Shown here: in pieces, positions 56,501-63,568 of the stretch
How positions within the stretch are numbered: position 1 is the stretch's first letter
Layout of the letters: each line of letters starts with the position of its first letter
Origin: Chloroflexota bacterium
GTDB lineage: Bacteria; Chloroflexota; Ktedonobacteria; Ktedonobacterales; JADMIN01
Length of the DNA: 64,000 bases
Reading direction: 5' to 3'
Assembly (NCBI GenBank): GCA_021323855.1
Contig: JAJPKE010000023.1
Coordinates: 1 to 64,000 of the forward strand
Position numbers and translations under genes: made by a program
The notes under the pieces: model-generated
Database searches by the model: none
What the model was told of the DNA's origin: nothing
Seen by the model: the letters and a program-made list of their open reading frames with translations, nothing else

Positions 56501-57288
56501 AGGAGATGGACACGACTGTTTACAACTTCTCGGTTGAAGAAGACGAATCGTATGTTGCCGAGGGCGTCATCTCGCATAACTGCACAGCACCAACCTATAC
56601 GTCGGACAGCTTGCATAGCGCCGTCGTCGAGATCATCGTCCATAAGGATGCGCGTGTCCGCTACACCACCATTCAGAACTGGTCGAAAAACGTCTACAAT
56701 CTCGTTACCAAGCGTGCGATGGCGCATGAGGGCGCGACGATGGAATGGGTGGATGGGAACTTAGGAAGCAAGCTGACGATGAAGTATCCGGCGGTCTGGC
56801 TGATGGGTGAGCATGCGCGCGGCGAAGTGTTGTCTGTGGCATTCGCCTCCGATGGGCAGCATCAGGACGCCGGCGGCAAGGTGGTGCATGTCGCGCCGAA
56901 TACCTCGTCGCAGATTGTCTCGAAGTCCATCTCTAAAGGCCACGGACGTTCCAGCTATCGCGGGCTGCTCAAGGTTAACAAAGGCGCCACCAACGTCAAA
57001 TCGAACGTGCGTTGCGACGCGCTGCTGTTGGATGAAGCCAGCCGCACCGACACCTATCCGTACATCGAGATCGAGGAAGAGGATGTCGAGGTCGGCCATG
57101 AGGCTACCGTCTCCAAAGTCGGTGAGGAGCAACTCTTCTACCTGATGAGTCGCGGACTGACCGAGAGCGAAGCCTATAGCATGATCGTCAGTGGCTTCAT
57201 CGAACCAATCGCCAAAGAACTGCCGCTGGAATACGCCGTCGAACTCAACCGGCTGATCCAGCTCGAAATGGCCGGCTCGGTCGGCTAG
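53569..57288 (+). CDS. sufB: Fe-S cluster assembly protein SufB with two inteins
   Basis: SufB is the scaffold subunit of the SUF Fe-S cluster assembly complex (SufBCD). The 1239-residue frame is a 468-residue SufB interrupted twice. The exteins read YKWGFSKPENYVFKARKGLS near the start, VGAQYE/SEVIYHKV at the first junction, and SYVHYVEG/CTAPTYTSDSL at the second. The C-terminal half carries GGKVVHVAPNTSSQIVSKSI and KVGEEQLFYLMSRGL. The start is GTG at 53569 with GGAGGA six bases upstream; an upstream extension to 53467 lacks family similarity. sufD and a Rieske protein follow. sufC and sufS are not in this window. Confidence 0.95.
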   Translation: MSTETDVGSELEQYKWGFSKPENYVFKARKGLSHEIVEEISQMKGEPQWMRDFRHKSLDIFYKKPMPTWGGDLSAIDFDDIYYYIKPTQEAGKTWDDLPAEIKDTFEQLGIPEAERKYLAGVGAQYECLSGDTRVYTARGLVPIREIEPGDIVFSFDEEENRIIAAKVRATAEKGERDVFEVKVGTRRIKATANHPFLALTYTKADDRQRGRYTREWKYLQDLSVGDLVAVTKTLPETGVEYTLQQPEIKTQVAGRYGDNEYTLDISNRYNAVTLPELTSEDLMWWLGLYIGDGFIHYTNGADKARIEVAIPESDPDVQAELTRVTEKVFGITPTAPDRYRLAINSTIIARFIEANGFSGKALEKRVPQWVFGLPLAQKLAFLGGYVDSDGYLRDAEKNHDMVLTSGNRDLLRDMTELLSLCGIPTSEIHRFESKHPQDPTRMVVGYRVELAGPFDLITSRSPRRIERMNKRKYHHDYSSAKGTYFQRHTTEFHGYAKIEAITPAGTEMVYDIEVEGPHNFVAEGLIVHNSEVIYHKVREDLEKLGVIFVDPNTALREHEELFRKYWATVIPPNDNKFAALNSAVWSGGSFIYVPKGVRVEIPLQAYFRINAKNMGQFERTLIIADEGSYVHYVEGCFLAGARVRTRDGEKLIEDIQEGDEVFTHKGRYRRVYHTMQRPYNGTIYHVGFYGDSWRKLHITEEHPLLVVRRKKAEYRNESYRPEWLPVSEVKPGDYLMIPVPQPEKPTEVDHNITIPLGRGRHEPIEKTVTLPLEPDFFRLVGYYHAEGHVDNEHYISFSFNVDETELLDDTRDLIERYFGKVAVENKPRLNGQTLVVCSTEAARAFACTFGSTIFDKRVPEFIRHAPKAHLAQWVRGAWLGDGSYDATKNMFRYNSVSQDLAYAFRDALLRLGIAASVNMQQRKSPRRPMYVVVVSSPWNELFGEIVGYTAPRGKKEGSPFVLDEQYLYVPIRSIEIEEMDTTVYNFSVEEDESYVAEGVISHNCTAPTYTSDSLHSAVVEIIVHKDARVRYTTIQNWSKNVYNLVTKRAMAHEGATMEWVDGNLGSKLTMKYPAVWLMGEHARGEVLSVAFASDGQHQDAGGKVVHVAPNTSSQIVSKSISKGHGRSSYRGLLKVNKGATNVKSNVRCDALLLDEASRTDTYPYIEIEEEDVEVGHEATVSKVGEEQLFYLMSRGLTESEAYSMIVSGFIEPIAKELPLEYAVELNRLIQLEMAGSVG
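53950..55158 (+). mobile_element. SufB intein 1 (LAGLIDADG type)
   Basis: This 403-residue intein (SufB residues 128-530) starts with Cys (CLSGDTRVYTARG), has block B ATANHPFLAL, and ends in ...NFVAEGLIVHN before a +1 Ser (SEVIYH). The endonuclease motifs WLGLYIGDGF and FLGGYVDSDG both keep the catalytic Asp, so homing activity may be retained. Insertion lies in a conserved SufB segment. Confidence 0.93.
55477..56580 (+). mobile_element. SufB intein 2 (LAGLIDADG-like)
   Basis: This 368-residue intein (SufB residues 637-1004) starts with Cys (CFLAGARVRTRDG), has block B HITEEHPLLV and ends ...YVAEGVISHN before the extein Cys of CTAPTY. The second dodecapeptide WVRGAWLGDGS keeps Asp, while the first reads LVGYYHAEGH with Glu, so endonuclease activity is less certain. 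The +1 Cys is a highly conserved SufB residue, making splicing essential for function. Confidence 0.93.
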
Positions 57289-57375
57289 TCCGCGTTCGAT
57301 GGCTTGGATGAATCGAATGAAGCCCGACGCACCGGCGTCCTTGCTGGCGTCAATTGAATAGCACTGACCGGCGCA

Positions 57376-57403
57376 GGGCGGAGTGGCAGAGGCTGCTCCG
57401 CCC
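57376..57403 (+). promoter_or_regulatory. Intercistronic hairpin between sufB and sufD
   Basis: GGGCGGAG (57376-57383) pairs with CTCCGCCC (57396-57403) around a 12-nt loop. It ends five bases before the first possible sufD start, so it could mask that start or act as an mRNA processing or attenuation site. Confidence 0.5.
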
Positions 57404-57408
57404 GTGCC

Positions 57409-58782
57409 ATGAGTGATACATGTGATCGTGGCATGATGAAAGCGAGTATATCTGATATGACGGCCCCAACGGCACGGCGCGGCTTCACCACAGAGGCGGT
57501 GGACGCGCTCATCCAGCGGCGCGATGAGCCGGAATGGATGCGCGAGCGGCGGCGTGAAGCCTGGACAACCTACCAAGAACTGCCGATGCCCACCCAGCAG
57601 GATGAGGAGTGGCGGCGCACCAGCCTGCGTGATATTCATCTCGAAGATGTCGAACTCAGCGAGGATTGGCACGCGCCGACCGGCACCCTGCTGCCCGAAG
57701 CCGAGCGCAAAGAAACCTTCGGCGGCTTCCTGGGCATTTACGACGGGCGGCGCGTCGAGTATCGCCTGGATGACGACCTCAAAGCTAAAGGCGTCATCTT
57801 CACCGATATGGCGACCGCCCTGCGCGAGCATGGCGACCTGGTGCGCGAATACTTCATGACGAAATGCGTGCCTGCCAGCGACAGCAAGTTCGCCGCGTTG
57901 CATGGCGCCTTCTGGGATACCGGCACGTTCCTCTACGTGCCCAAAGGCGTCGCCGTCGAGCTACCGCTGCGCACGATTGTCGCGGCCAGCCTGGATGGCA
58001 CCGCCAGCCTCGCCCATACGCTCATCATCCTGGATGAAGAGAGCCAGGCGACCTTTGCCGAAGACTTCACTTCACCGCTGACTGGGAACGCAGGCTTTAG
58101 CAGTCGCGTCGCGGAAATCATCCTCAAGCGCGGCGCGAATCTGCACTATATCGGCGTGCAGCATTGGGGCAAGTCTGTCCACGACTTCCATACCGAGCGG
58201 GTGCTGCTGGACCGCGACAGCACCATCATTTTGCAGACCGTCGAACTAGGCAGCCGTCTCTCCAAAGGGCGCGTCGAAGCGATTCTGCATGGCAACGGCG
58301 CAACCGCCAAGCTGCAAGGGCTATACGTTGAAGACGGTAGGCAGCATCTCGACCGCTACACCCTTCAGGATCACCGCGCCGCCGACGGCACCAGCGACCT
58401 GCTCTTCAAGGGTGTGCTGACTGATAAATCGCGATCCGTCTTCTCCGGCCTGATTCGTGTCAGCCCGGAGGGCAAAAAGACCGCAGCCTATCAGCAGAAC
58501 CGCAACCTGCTGCTGAGCCGCACCGCCCGTGCGGACTCGATTCCCAACCTGGAGATCGGCGCGAACGACATCCTGGGTTGCACCCACGGCGCCACCGTTG
58601 GCAAGGTGGATGAGGAGCAACTGTTCTATCTGATGTGCCGTGGCCTCTCGCGCATTGACGCGACACACCTGATCGTCGAAGGTTTCGTTGATCCGCTGAT
58701 CGAGCAGGTGCCCATCACCGGACTGCGCGAGGCGTTGCGCCACGAAATCCAGGAACGAGTGAGCGTACTCGAAGCGCAATAA
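57409..58782 (+). CDS. sufD: Fe-S cluster assembly protein SufD
   Basis: This protein of up to 457 residues is the SufB-like partner in the SufBCD complex. It shares the SufBD beta-helix core: FWDTGTFLYVPKGVAVELPLR, QNRNLLLSRTARADSIPNLEIGANDILGCTHGATVG (quoted in parts, residues about 365-400) and VDEEQLFYLMCRGLSRIDATHL. The N-terminal helical domain includes EPEWMRERRREAWTTYQELPMP. It contains no intein. The start is uncertain: 57409, 57433 or 57457 (MTAPTARR), none with a strong ribosome site. A 121-bp spacer with a hairpin separates it from sufB; the Rieske gene follows by 41 bp. Confidence 0.92.
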   Translation: MSDTCDRGMMKASISDMTAPTARRGFTTEAVDALIQRRDEPEWMRERRREAWTTYQELPMPTQQDEEWRRTSLRDIHLEDVELSEDWHAPTGTLLPEAERKETFGGFLGIYDGRRVEYRLDDDLKAKGVIFTDMATALREHGDLVREYFMTKCVPASDSKFAALHGAFWDTGTFLYVPKGVAVELPLRTIVAASLDGTASLAHTLIILDEESQATFAEDFTSPLTGNAGFSSRVAEIILKRGANLHYIGVQHWGKSVHDFHTERVLLDRDSTIILQTVELGSRLSKGRVEAILHGNGATAKLQGLYVEDGRQHLDRYTLQDHRAADGTSDLLFKGVLTDKSRSVFSGLIRVSPEGKKTAAYQQNRNLLLSRTARADSIPNLEIGANDILGCTHGATVGKVDEEQLFYLMCRGLSRIDATHLIVEGFVDPLIEQVPITGLREALRHEIQERVSVLEAQ

Positions 58783-58823
58783 TCTCTGGCGATTCCATTT
58801 GCCAGCAAACTGAGGTAGCATAT

Positions 58824-59141
58824 ATGGCTGTTGTCACTGTAGGGAAAGAGGAAGATGCTGCGCCAGGGCAGGCGCTACGGGTCGTCGCTAATGGTATCCC
58901 TATCGCCATTTTCAACGTGCATGGCGAACTCTACGCCATCGGCGACACCTGCACGCATGAAGAGTTCTCGCTTTCGGATGGCGATATGGTGGATGAGTAT
59001 ACCGTCGAATGCGCGCTGCATGGCTCGCAATTCGATATCCGTACCGGCAATGCGCTCACGTTGCCGGCCACCGGCTCCTCCGGCAGCTATCCCGTCTGGG
59101 TTGAGGATGGCCTGCTCAAAGTGGACGTTGAAGAGGAATAG
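58824..59141 (+). CDS. Rieske-type 2Fe-2S ferredoxin
   Basis: The 105-residue protein is a small non-heme Rieske ferredoxin. Both cluster loops are complete: DTCTHEEFSLSDG (C-x-H) and VECALHGSQFDIRTG (C-x2-H). It resembles dioxygenase-associated ferredoxins but is encoded in the suf cluster, as is common in Actinobacteria and Chloroflexota, where it is thought to assist or receive Fe-S clusters. The ATG at 58824 follows TGAGG. It is the last gene before a 52-nt perfect palindromic terminator. Confidence 0.92.
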   Translation: MAVVTVGKEEDAAPGQALRVVANGIPIAIFNVHGELYAIGDTCTHEEFSLSDGDMVDEYTVECALHGSQFDIRTGNALTLPATGSSGSYPVWVEDGLLKVDVEEE

Positions 59142-59145
59142 TTGG

Positions 59146-59197
59146 CAATAATCGCTCAGGCGTCACGCGCATGCGCGTGACGCCTGAGCGATTATTG
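59146..59197. terminator. Perfect 52-nt palindrome at the end of the suf cluster
   Basis: Bases 59146-59171 are exactly complementary to 59172-59197, with no spacer (centre GCGCATGCGC). The outer arms are CAATAATCG/CGATTATTG. It lies 5 bp after the Rieske stop and 11 bp from the stop of the opposing gene, so it likely ends transcription in both directions. Confidence 0.8.
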
Positions 59198-59207
59198 TAA
59201 TGACCCA

Positions 59208-60227
59208 TCATCCGGCTACGAAGACGGTCGTGGAGGTATACTGCTTGCCGTCAATCGTGGCGGTCGCTGTGATATAGACCGGCGAGCCACCCGGCGCGCT
59301 ATACGAGAAATTGAACGTCGCCAGCCCATTCTCATCAGTTTTCACCGGCCCGTTGCCAACTACGCCGCCATAGGTTGCTGAGATCGTCACCGGTACACCA
59401 GCAACCGGCCCGTTGGTGATATCGGCGCCACCGTCGCTATTCTGGCTGACTCGCACATATACCTGGAGCGTACCGGACGCGCCGGGCGACATCGAAGAGA
59501 GCCACACCCCCACCGTATACGCTGGCAGGGCAGGCGTAGGCGATGAATCTCCCGATGGCTGCTGAATGATAACTGGAATGACTGTGCCTCTGCTCGTGTG
59601 CGGGGGTGGGACGGCTTTGTTCGCTGCTCTGGTGGCCACAACAAAGGCAAAAAATGAGACGATAATAACGAGGATCAATGTGACCGCCAGGCTAGGAATC
59701 AAGCGCAGCCGTTGCACCCACAGCCGGCTCCCCCACTCACGTTCGCGCCAATGAAAGTCGCCGCGCCGCGAACGCCGGTTGCGCGGGCGACGGGGTTCGC
59801 GCGCCGCCTCACGCGTGGCCTGCAAGCGGCTGCGCCCACCATGCCGGGTCGCGCGCGTCGTTGCGTCCTGTGGCCCGGCTGGCATGCGCGGGCTGCTAGC
59901 GGTAGGGGACGGGTAGTTCACGCCGATGACCGGATAATTGAGCGGCTCCGGCGCCAGCTCATCAGCCTCCGAAATCATCTCGCCTTCATTCAAATCGTCG
60001 AGCGTATCAAGACTGACCAGCGGATCGCTATCGTCCATGCCCAGGTACAGGTCTTCTTCGGCTGGCGAGAGCGATGCCAGTGGTGGATGCACCCCCTGGG
60101 AGTGGCTAGCTGCTCCAAGCGGGCGCTTCTTGCCAGCGGGAGGTTGATACGCCAAACGGGACGCCTGACCGGAAGACCTTCTCGAACCGGCGCGTCGTCT
60201 GCGCGCCGAGGATTTATAGGTAGACAA
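59208..60227 (-). CDS. Single-pass membrane protein with external Ig-like (Big) domain
   Basis: The protein is about 339 residues if started at the TTG at 60227, which has GGAGGT six bases upstream (the GTG at 60275 has a weaker AGGCAG site). The N-terminal 170 residues are cytosolic, basic and acidic in turn, and probably disordered (SSARRRRAGSRR; DSDPLVSLDTLDDLNEGEM). One membrane span follows (LIPSLAVTLILVIIVSFFAFVVA). Then come a Pro-rich stalk and a C-terminal beta-sandwich resembling bacterial Ig-like domains (GVPVTISATYGGVVGNG, TDENGLATFNFSYSAPGG, YITATATIDGKQY). Function is unknown; surface or cell-wall association is likely. Confidence 0.65.
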   Translation of the reverse strand: MSTYKSSARRRRAGSRRSSGQASRLAYQPPAGKKRPLGAASHSQGVHPPLASLSPAEEDLYLGMDDSDPLVSLDTLDDLNEGEMISEADELAPEPLNYPVIGVNYPSPTASSPRMPAGPQDATTRATRHGGRSRLQATREAAREPRRPRNRRSRRGDFHWREREWGSRLWVQRLRLIPSLAVTLILVIIVSFFAFVVATRAANKAVPPPHTSRGTVIPVIIQQPSGDSSPTPALPAYTVGVWLSSMSPGASGTLQVYVRVSQNSDGGADITNGPVAGVPVTISATYGGVVGNGPVKTDENGLATFNFSYSAPGGSPVYITATATIDGKQYTSTTVFVAG

Positions 60228-60467
60228 GGCTGACCTCCAGCGGGGAGCTGTAGCTGTGTGTGAGAATGGCAACACTTCTGCCTATTGCATGAGTGTTGCC
60301 AGGGGCATCCATAAAACAGCGCATACCAGGCGTACTATACACGACGGACCAGCCACCGAAGAAGTAACCGGCCACCGATAAAGGTCATAGGACCCGCTCC
60401 AACCTCCTGTTCCATAGCACAGAGACAACTGCAAGTTGGCGAGATCAGTCGAGAGCTGGCGGCAGCT

Positions 60468-61421
60468 TCAGGAATCACGCTCTCCGTCATTGCGGAATCG
60501 CCGGAGCCACTCCTCGACATCCTGAATCGCCTGCTCGGCGCTGGGCAGGCCACCATCCATCGGAATGCGGTGAATCCCAGAGGCGTCGCTGACCGCCGGT
60601 AGCGAGGGCGGCGTATTGGGATCGTTGGGCGTGCGCTGTTCCAACTCCTGAACATAAGCCGCCACTTCGGGGTCCTCCGCAACGAGCGAGGTCACTCGTG
60701 CGGTAAAGCGTTGCGCTGCGCGGGCAAGGTCATGCAGCCGAAGATCGAAGTGATAGAGCGCGTCCAGCTTTTCGAGCAACGCCTCGGAGACGGGGAGATT
60801 GGGCGTGGCAGAGACATAATGCGGGGCAGTTCCCCAGAGGCTTACCGTGCGGAAATCCTCACGCCGTGCCGCGTCTTGCAGCACCGTCAGAACGCCGGTT
60901 ACTCCTTCGTAATTCGCGCGTTCGATGGAGTTGCGGTCCATGCGGCGCAGGATGGCAGCCTCGCTGGCCGTGCCGACCACCTGCACCGGCGCAGTATGCG
61001 GCACCTCGCCAATCAGCGCGCCCAGGAACACCATCTCTTCCACCTGACACTGGCGGCAAACATCCAGCATTGCCTGTGAGAAGGTCTTCCAGCGTTGTTG
61101 TGGCTCCTCGCCAAGAAAGAGGACGATATCCCGCTCCTGGGAATTGGGGTCGCTGCGGTTGGCTTTATGAACATAAAAGCGGTTGGCCGGCCAGCTTAGC
61201 CGGCGTATTGCGCCGTTGGTGATGCGAATACGGGGGCGCGTTTCGCTGAAATCGAAAAAGTTTTCCGGCTCGATCTCGGCGAACGGCGTCGCCTCCCACT
61301 GATTGATGAGAAACTTTATCGCCCAGGTTGCGGCGCTCGCCGCGTCGTTCCAGCCTGCGAAGGCTCCAATGAGGAGGGCGTTTTCGAGGTCAGGGACCTC
61401 CGCCATGTCAACATACTCCAT
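60468..61421 (-). CDS. PAC2-family protein (proteasome-assembly-chaperone-2 fold)
   Basis: The 317-residue protein matches the bacterial/archaeal PAC2 family. It starts with LENALLIGAFAGWNDAASAATWAIKFL (quoted in part), which includes the family's G-F-x-G-W-x-D-A-g motif. Later come VFLGALIGEVPHTAPVQVVG and SLWGTAPHYVSATPNL, the conserved HYV and GxLADVPHtrPv equivalents. PAC2 proteins in Actinobacteria and Chloroflexota are widespread but of unknown role, despite the fold shared with the eukaryotic proteasome chaperone. No proteasome genes are nearby. It lies downstream of the XPB helicase gene on the same strand (119 bp). Confidence 0.85.
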   Translation of the reverse strand: MEYVDMAEVPDLENALLIGAFAGWNDAASAATWAIKFLINQWEATPFAEIEPENFFDFSETRPRIRITNGAIRRLSWPANRFYVHKANRSDPNSQERDIVLFLGEEPQQRWKTFSQAMLDVCRQCQVEEMVFLGALIGEVPHTAPVQVVGTASEAAILRRMDRNSIERANYEGVTGVLTVLQDAARREDFRTVSLWGTAPHYVSATPNLPVSEALLEKLDALYHFDLRLHDLARAAQRFTARVTSLVAEDPEVAAYVQELEQRTPNDPNTPPSLPAVSDASGIHRIPMDGGLPSAEQAIQDVEEWLRRFRNDGERDS

Positions 61422-61540
61422 AGTTCAGCCACCAATCTTTTGCGGGAACGATGAAACCGGCGTCAGATCTTCGGGAAGCACACAAAGCACATGGAGCCAA
61501 GCAATGCGTTCCCGTGGTGTACCGCTTCAGTATACCATCT

Positions 61541-63472
61541 TCACGAATGATGCACCGGCATACGCTGACGCTTCGCCTGGGCACTCGTTTTGCCATTGCG
61601 CTTCGCGGTATTCGCCCTATTCGCGGTATTCGCCGTCTTTGCGGTATTCTGCGCGTTCGCTGTACCAGACGTGCCAGCCACGCCGGGAGAACTTGCACCG
61701 TTGTGGCGGCTGCGATGATTCGCAGCGTTCGCGTGATTCAGCAAACCCGCATCTTCGGCGTCCTCGATGGTATAACGATAGCCCTGCTCCGTCAGAAAGA
61801 GCTGGCGGTTCGCTGAAAAATCCTGATCGCGGGTATCGCGCGTGACAATCGTATAGAAATGCGCCGGGCGGCCATCAGACTTCGGACGCAGCAGCCGTCC
61901 GAGCCGTTGCGCCTCCTCCTGGCGCGAGCCAAAGGTGCCGGAGACCTGAATGGCGACATTGGCGTCTGGCAGGTCAATGGCGAAGTTTGCCACTTTGCTG
62001 ACGACCAGCCGCTTGATTTCACCACGGCGGAAGCGATCATAGAGCTTTTCGCGTTGCGTGTTATTGGTGCGCCCGCTGAGCAATGGTGCATTGAGCAGCG
62101 TCGCCAGATACTTGAGTTGGTCGAGATACTGGCCGATGATGAGTACCTGATCGTTGGCGTGGCGTTCCAGCAGTTCCTGCACCACCGTCATCTTGACGGG
62201 ATTCTCCGCCGCCATGCGATACTTCTCGCGTTCCTCGGAGAGCGCATACGGCATGCGCTGCTCCTCCGGCAGCGCCACGCGAATCTCGTGGCACTCCGCC
62301 GTCGCAATCCAGCCCTGGCGCTCTAATTCCCGCCAGGGAACATCGAAGCGTTTGGGACCGATGAGGCCGAAGACATCGGCCTCGCGGCCATCCTCGCGCA
62401 CCAGCGTCGCTGTCAGGCCCAGCCGCCGCCGCGCCTGAATCTCCGCCGTCAGACGGAAGACCGGCGCTGGCAATAGATGCACCTCGTCGTAGACAATCAA
62501 GCCCCAATCATGGCCCGTCACCAGCCCGAAATGCGGGAATTCGCCGTCCTCGCTGGGCCGGTACGTCAAAATCTGATACGTGGTGACAGTGACAGGGCGG
62601 ATATCCTTACGCTCACCGGTATATTCGCCCACCTGATCGGGCGTCAGCGTCGTCTTGTCGAGCAATTCAGCGATCCATTGGCGCACGGCGACAGTACTCG
62701 GCGTCAAAATCAGCGTCGTCCGCTGGACGGCGTTCATCGCGCCAATACCGACAATCGTTTTGCCTGCGCCGCAGGGCAACACAACTACACCGCTGCCGCC
62801 GTTCACCGTGCCATTGGCATAGAATGCCGCGACCGCTTCTTCCTGATAGTGGCGCATGACAAACAGATTGCCGGAGAGCGCCACCTCGCGTTGCACGAAC
62901 GAGAGCGGTGTTCCCTCGGTATAACCCGCCAGGTCTTTCGCAGGATAGCCGATGCTGACCAACGCCTGTTTGACATGGCCGCGCCGCGCCGGGTCCACTG
63001 CCAGAGTTGTCGCGTCGCGCTGCGCCACGATGTAGGGCTGCATCCGCTTCTGGCGTGTCACTTCGGCAATCAGAATGGGGTCGTCGGAGCGCAGCAACAG
63101 GTCGCCGTCTTCGCGCACCAGCCGCAGCTTGCCGTAGCGGCTCATATAGTCGCGCACGTCTGAGACGACCACCGGCGGCAGGTCATATTTGCTGTAGCGT
63201 GTCAGCATCTCGATGACGGAGGGCGCACTGAGTCCCGCTGCGGCGGCGTTCCAGAGCGAAAGCGCCGTCAGCCGGTAGGTGTGAACATGCTCTGGCGACT
63301 TTTCGAGTTCTGCGAATTGCGCCAGGGCATCGCGCGTCTCTGCATAGAGGGGATGGTCCACCTCTAGCAACAGCGTGCGGTCGCTCTGAACGATGAGTGG
63401 GTTGGATGGTTGTATAGGCACGGTGCTTCTTGCCTCATTGAGCTGGTTTCGCTCTGCGAGCGAATCGCGCAT
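61541..63472 (-). CDS. XPB/Rad25-type DNA helicase
   Basis: This 643-residue SF2 helicase resembles bacterial XPB. An N-terminal domain (about residues 20-190) precedes the damage-recognition-like region and the helicase core at about 205-560. Walker A is VLPCGAGKTIVGIG, DEVH is IVYDEVHLLPAP, SAT-like is LGLTATLVREDGRE, and motif VI is QEEAQRLGRLLRPKSDG. Bacterial XPB unwinds DNA 3'-5' and is implicated in repair, not transcription. The C-terminal 60 residues are low-complexity with repeats of N-T-A-(K/N/R) (NTAKTANTANRANTAKR). The start at 63472 is an ATG; internal alternatives exist before MRDSLAERNQL aligns with no known domain. Confidence 0.9.
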   Translation of the reverse strand: MRDSLAERNQLNEARSTVPIQPSNPLIVQSDRTLLLEVDHPLYAETRDALAQFAELEKSPEHVHTYRLTALSLWNAAAAGLSAPSVIEMLTRYSKYDLPPVVVSDVRDYMSRYGKLRLVREDGDLLLRSDDPILIAEVTRQKRMQPYIVAQRDATTLAVDPARRGHVKQALVSIGYPAKDLAGYTEGTPLSFVQREVALSGNLFVMRHYQEEAVAAFYANGTVNGGSGVVVLPCGAGKTIVGIGAMNAVQRTTLILTPSTVAVRQWIAELLDKTTLTPDQVGEYTGERKDIRPVTVTTYQILTYRPSEDGEFPHFGLVTGHDWGLIVYDEVHLLPAPVFRLTAEIQARRRLGLTATLVREDGREADVFGLIGPKRFDVPWRELERQGWIATAECHEIRVALPEEQRMPYALSEEREKYRMAAENPVKMTVVQELLERHANDQVLIIGQYLDQLKYLATLLNAPLLSGRTNNTQREKLYDRFRRGEIKRLVVSKVANFAIDLPDANVAIQVSGTFGSRQEEAQRLGRLLRPKSDGRPAHFYTIVTRDTRDQDFSANRQLFLTEQGYRYTIEDAEDAGLLNHANAANHRSRHNGASSPGVAGTSGTANAQNTAKTANTANRANTAKRNGKTSAQAKRQRMPVHHS

Positions 63473-63568
63473 TGAGCCGCTTGGTCGAATTGGTCGAGTT
63501 GGTTGTGTATGTGATTGACCGGCGGAGCCACGTCCAGCGGCGCCGGATAAGATGTGTTTATTCGATGG

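Noticed and set aside
60335..60487. 51-codon minus-strand frame after the PAC2 gene (MTESVIPEAA...)
   Set aside because: It overlaps the PAC2 stop, has no ribosome site and only a weak hydrophobic end. Not enough to call a gene.
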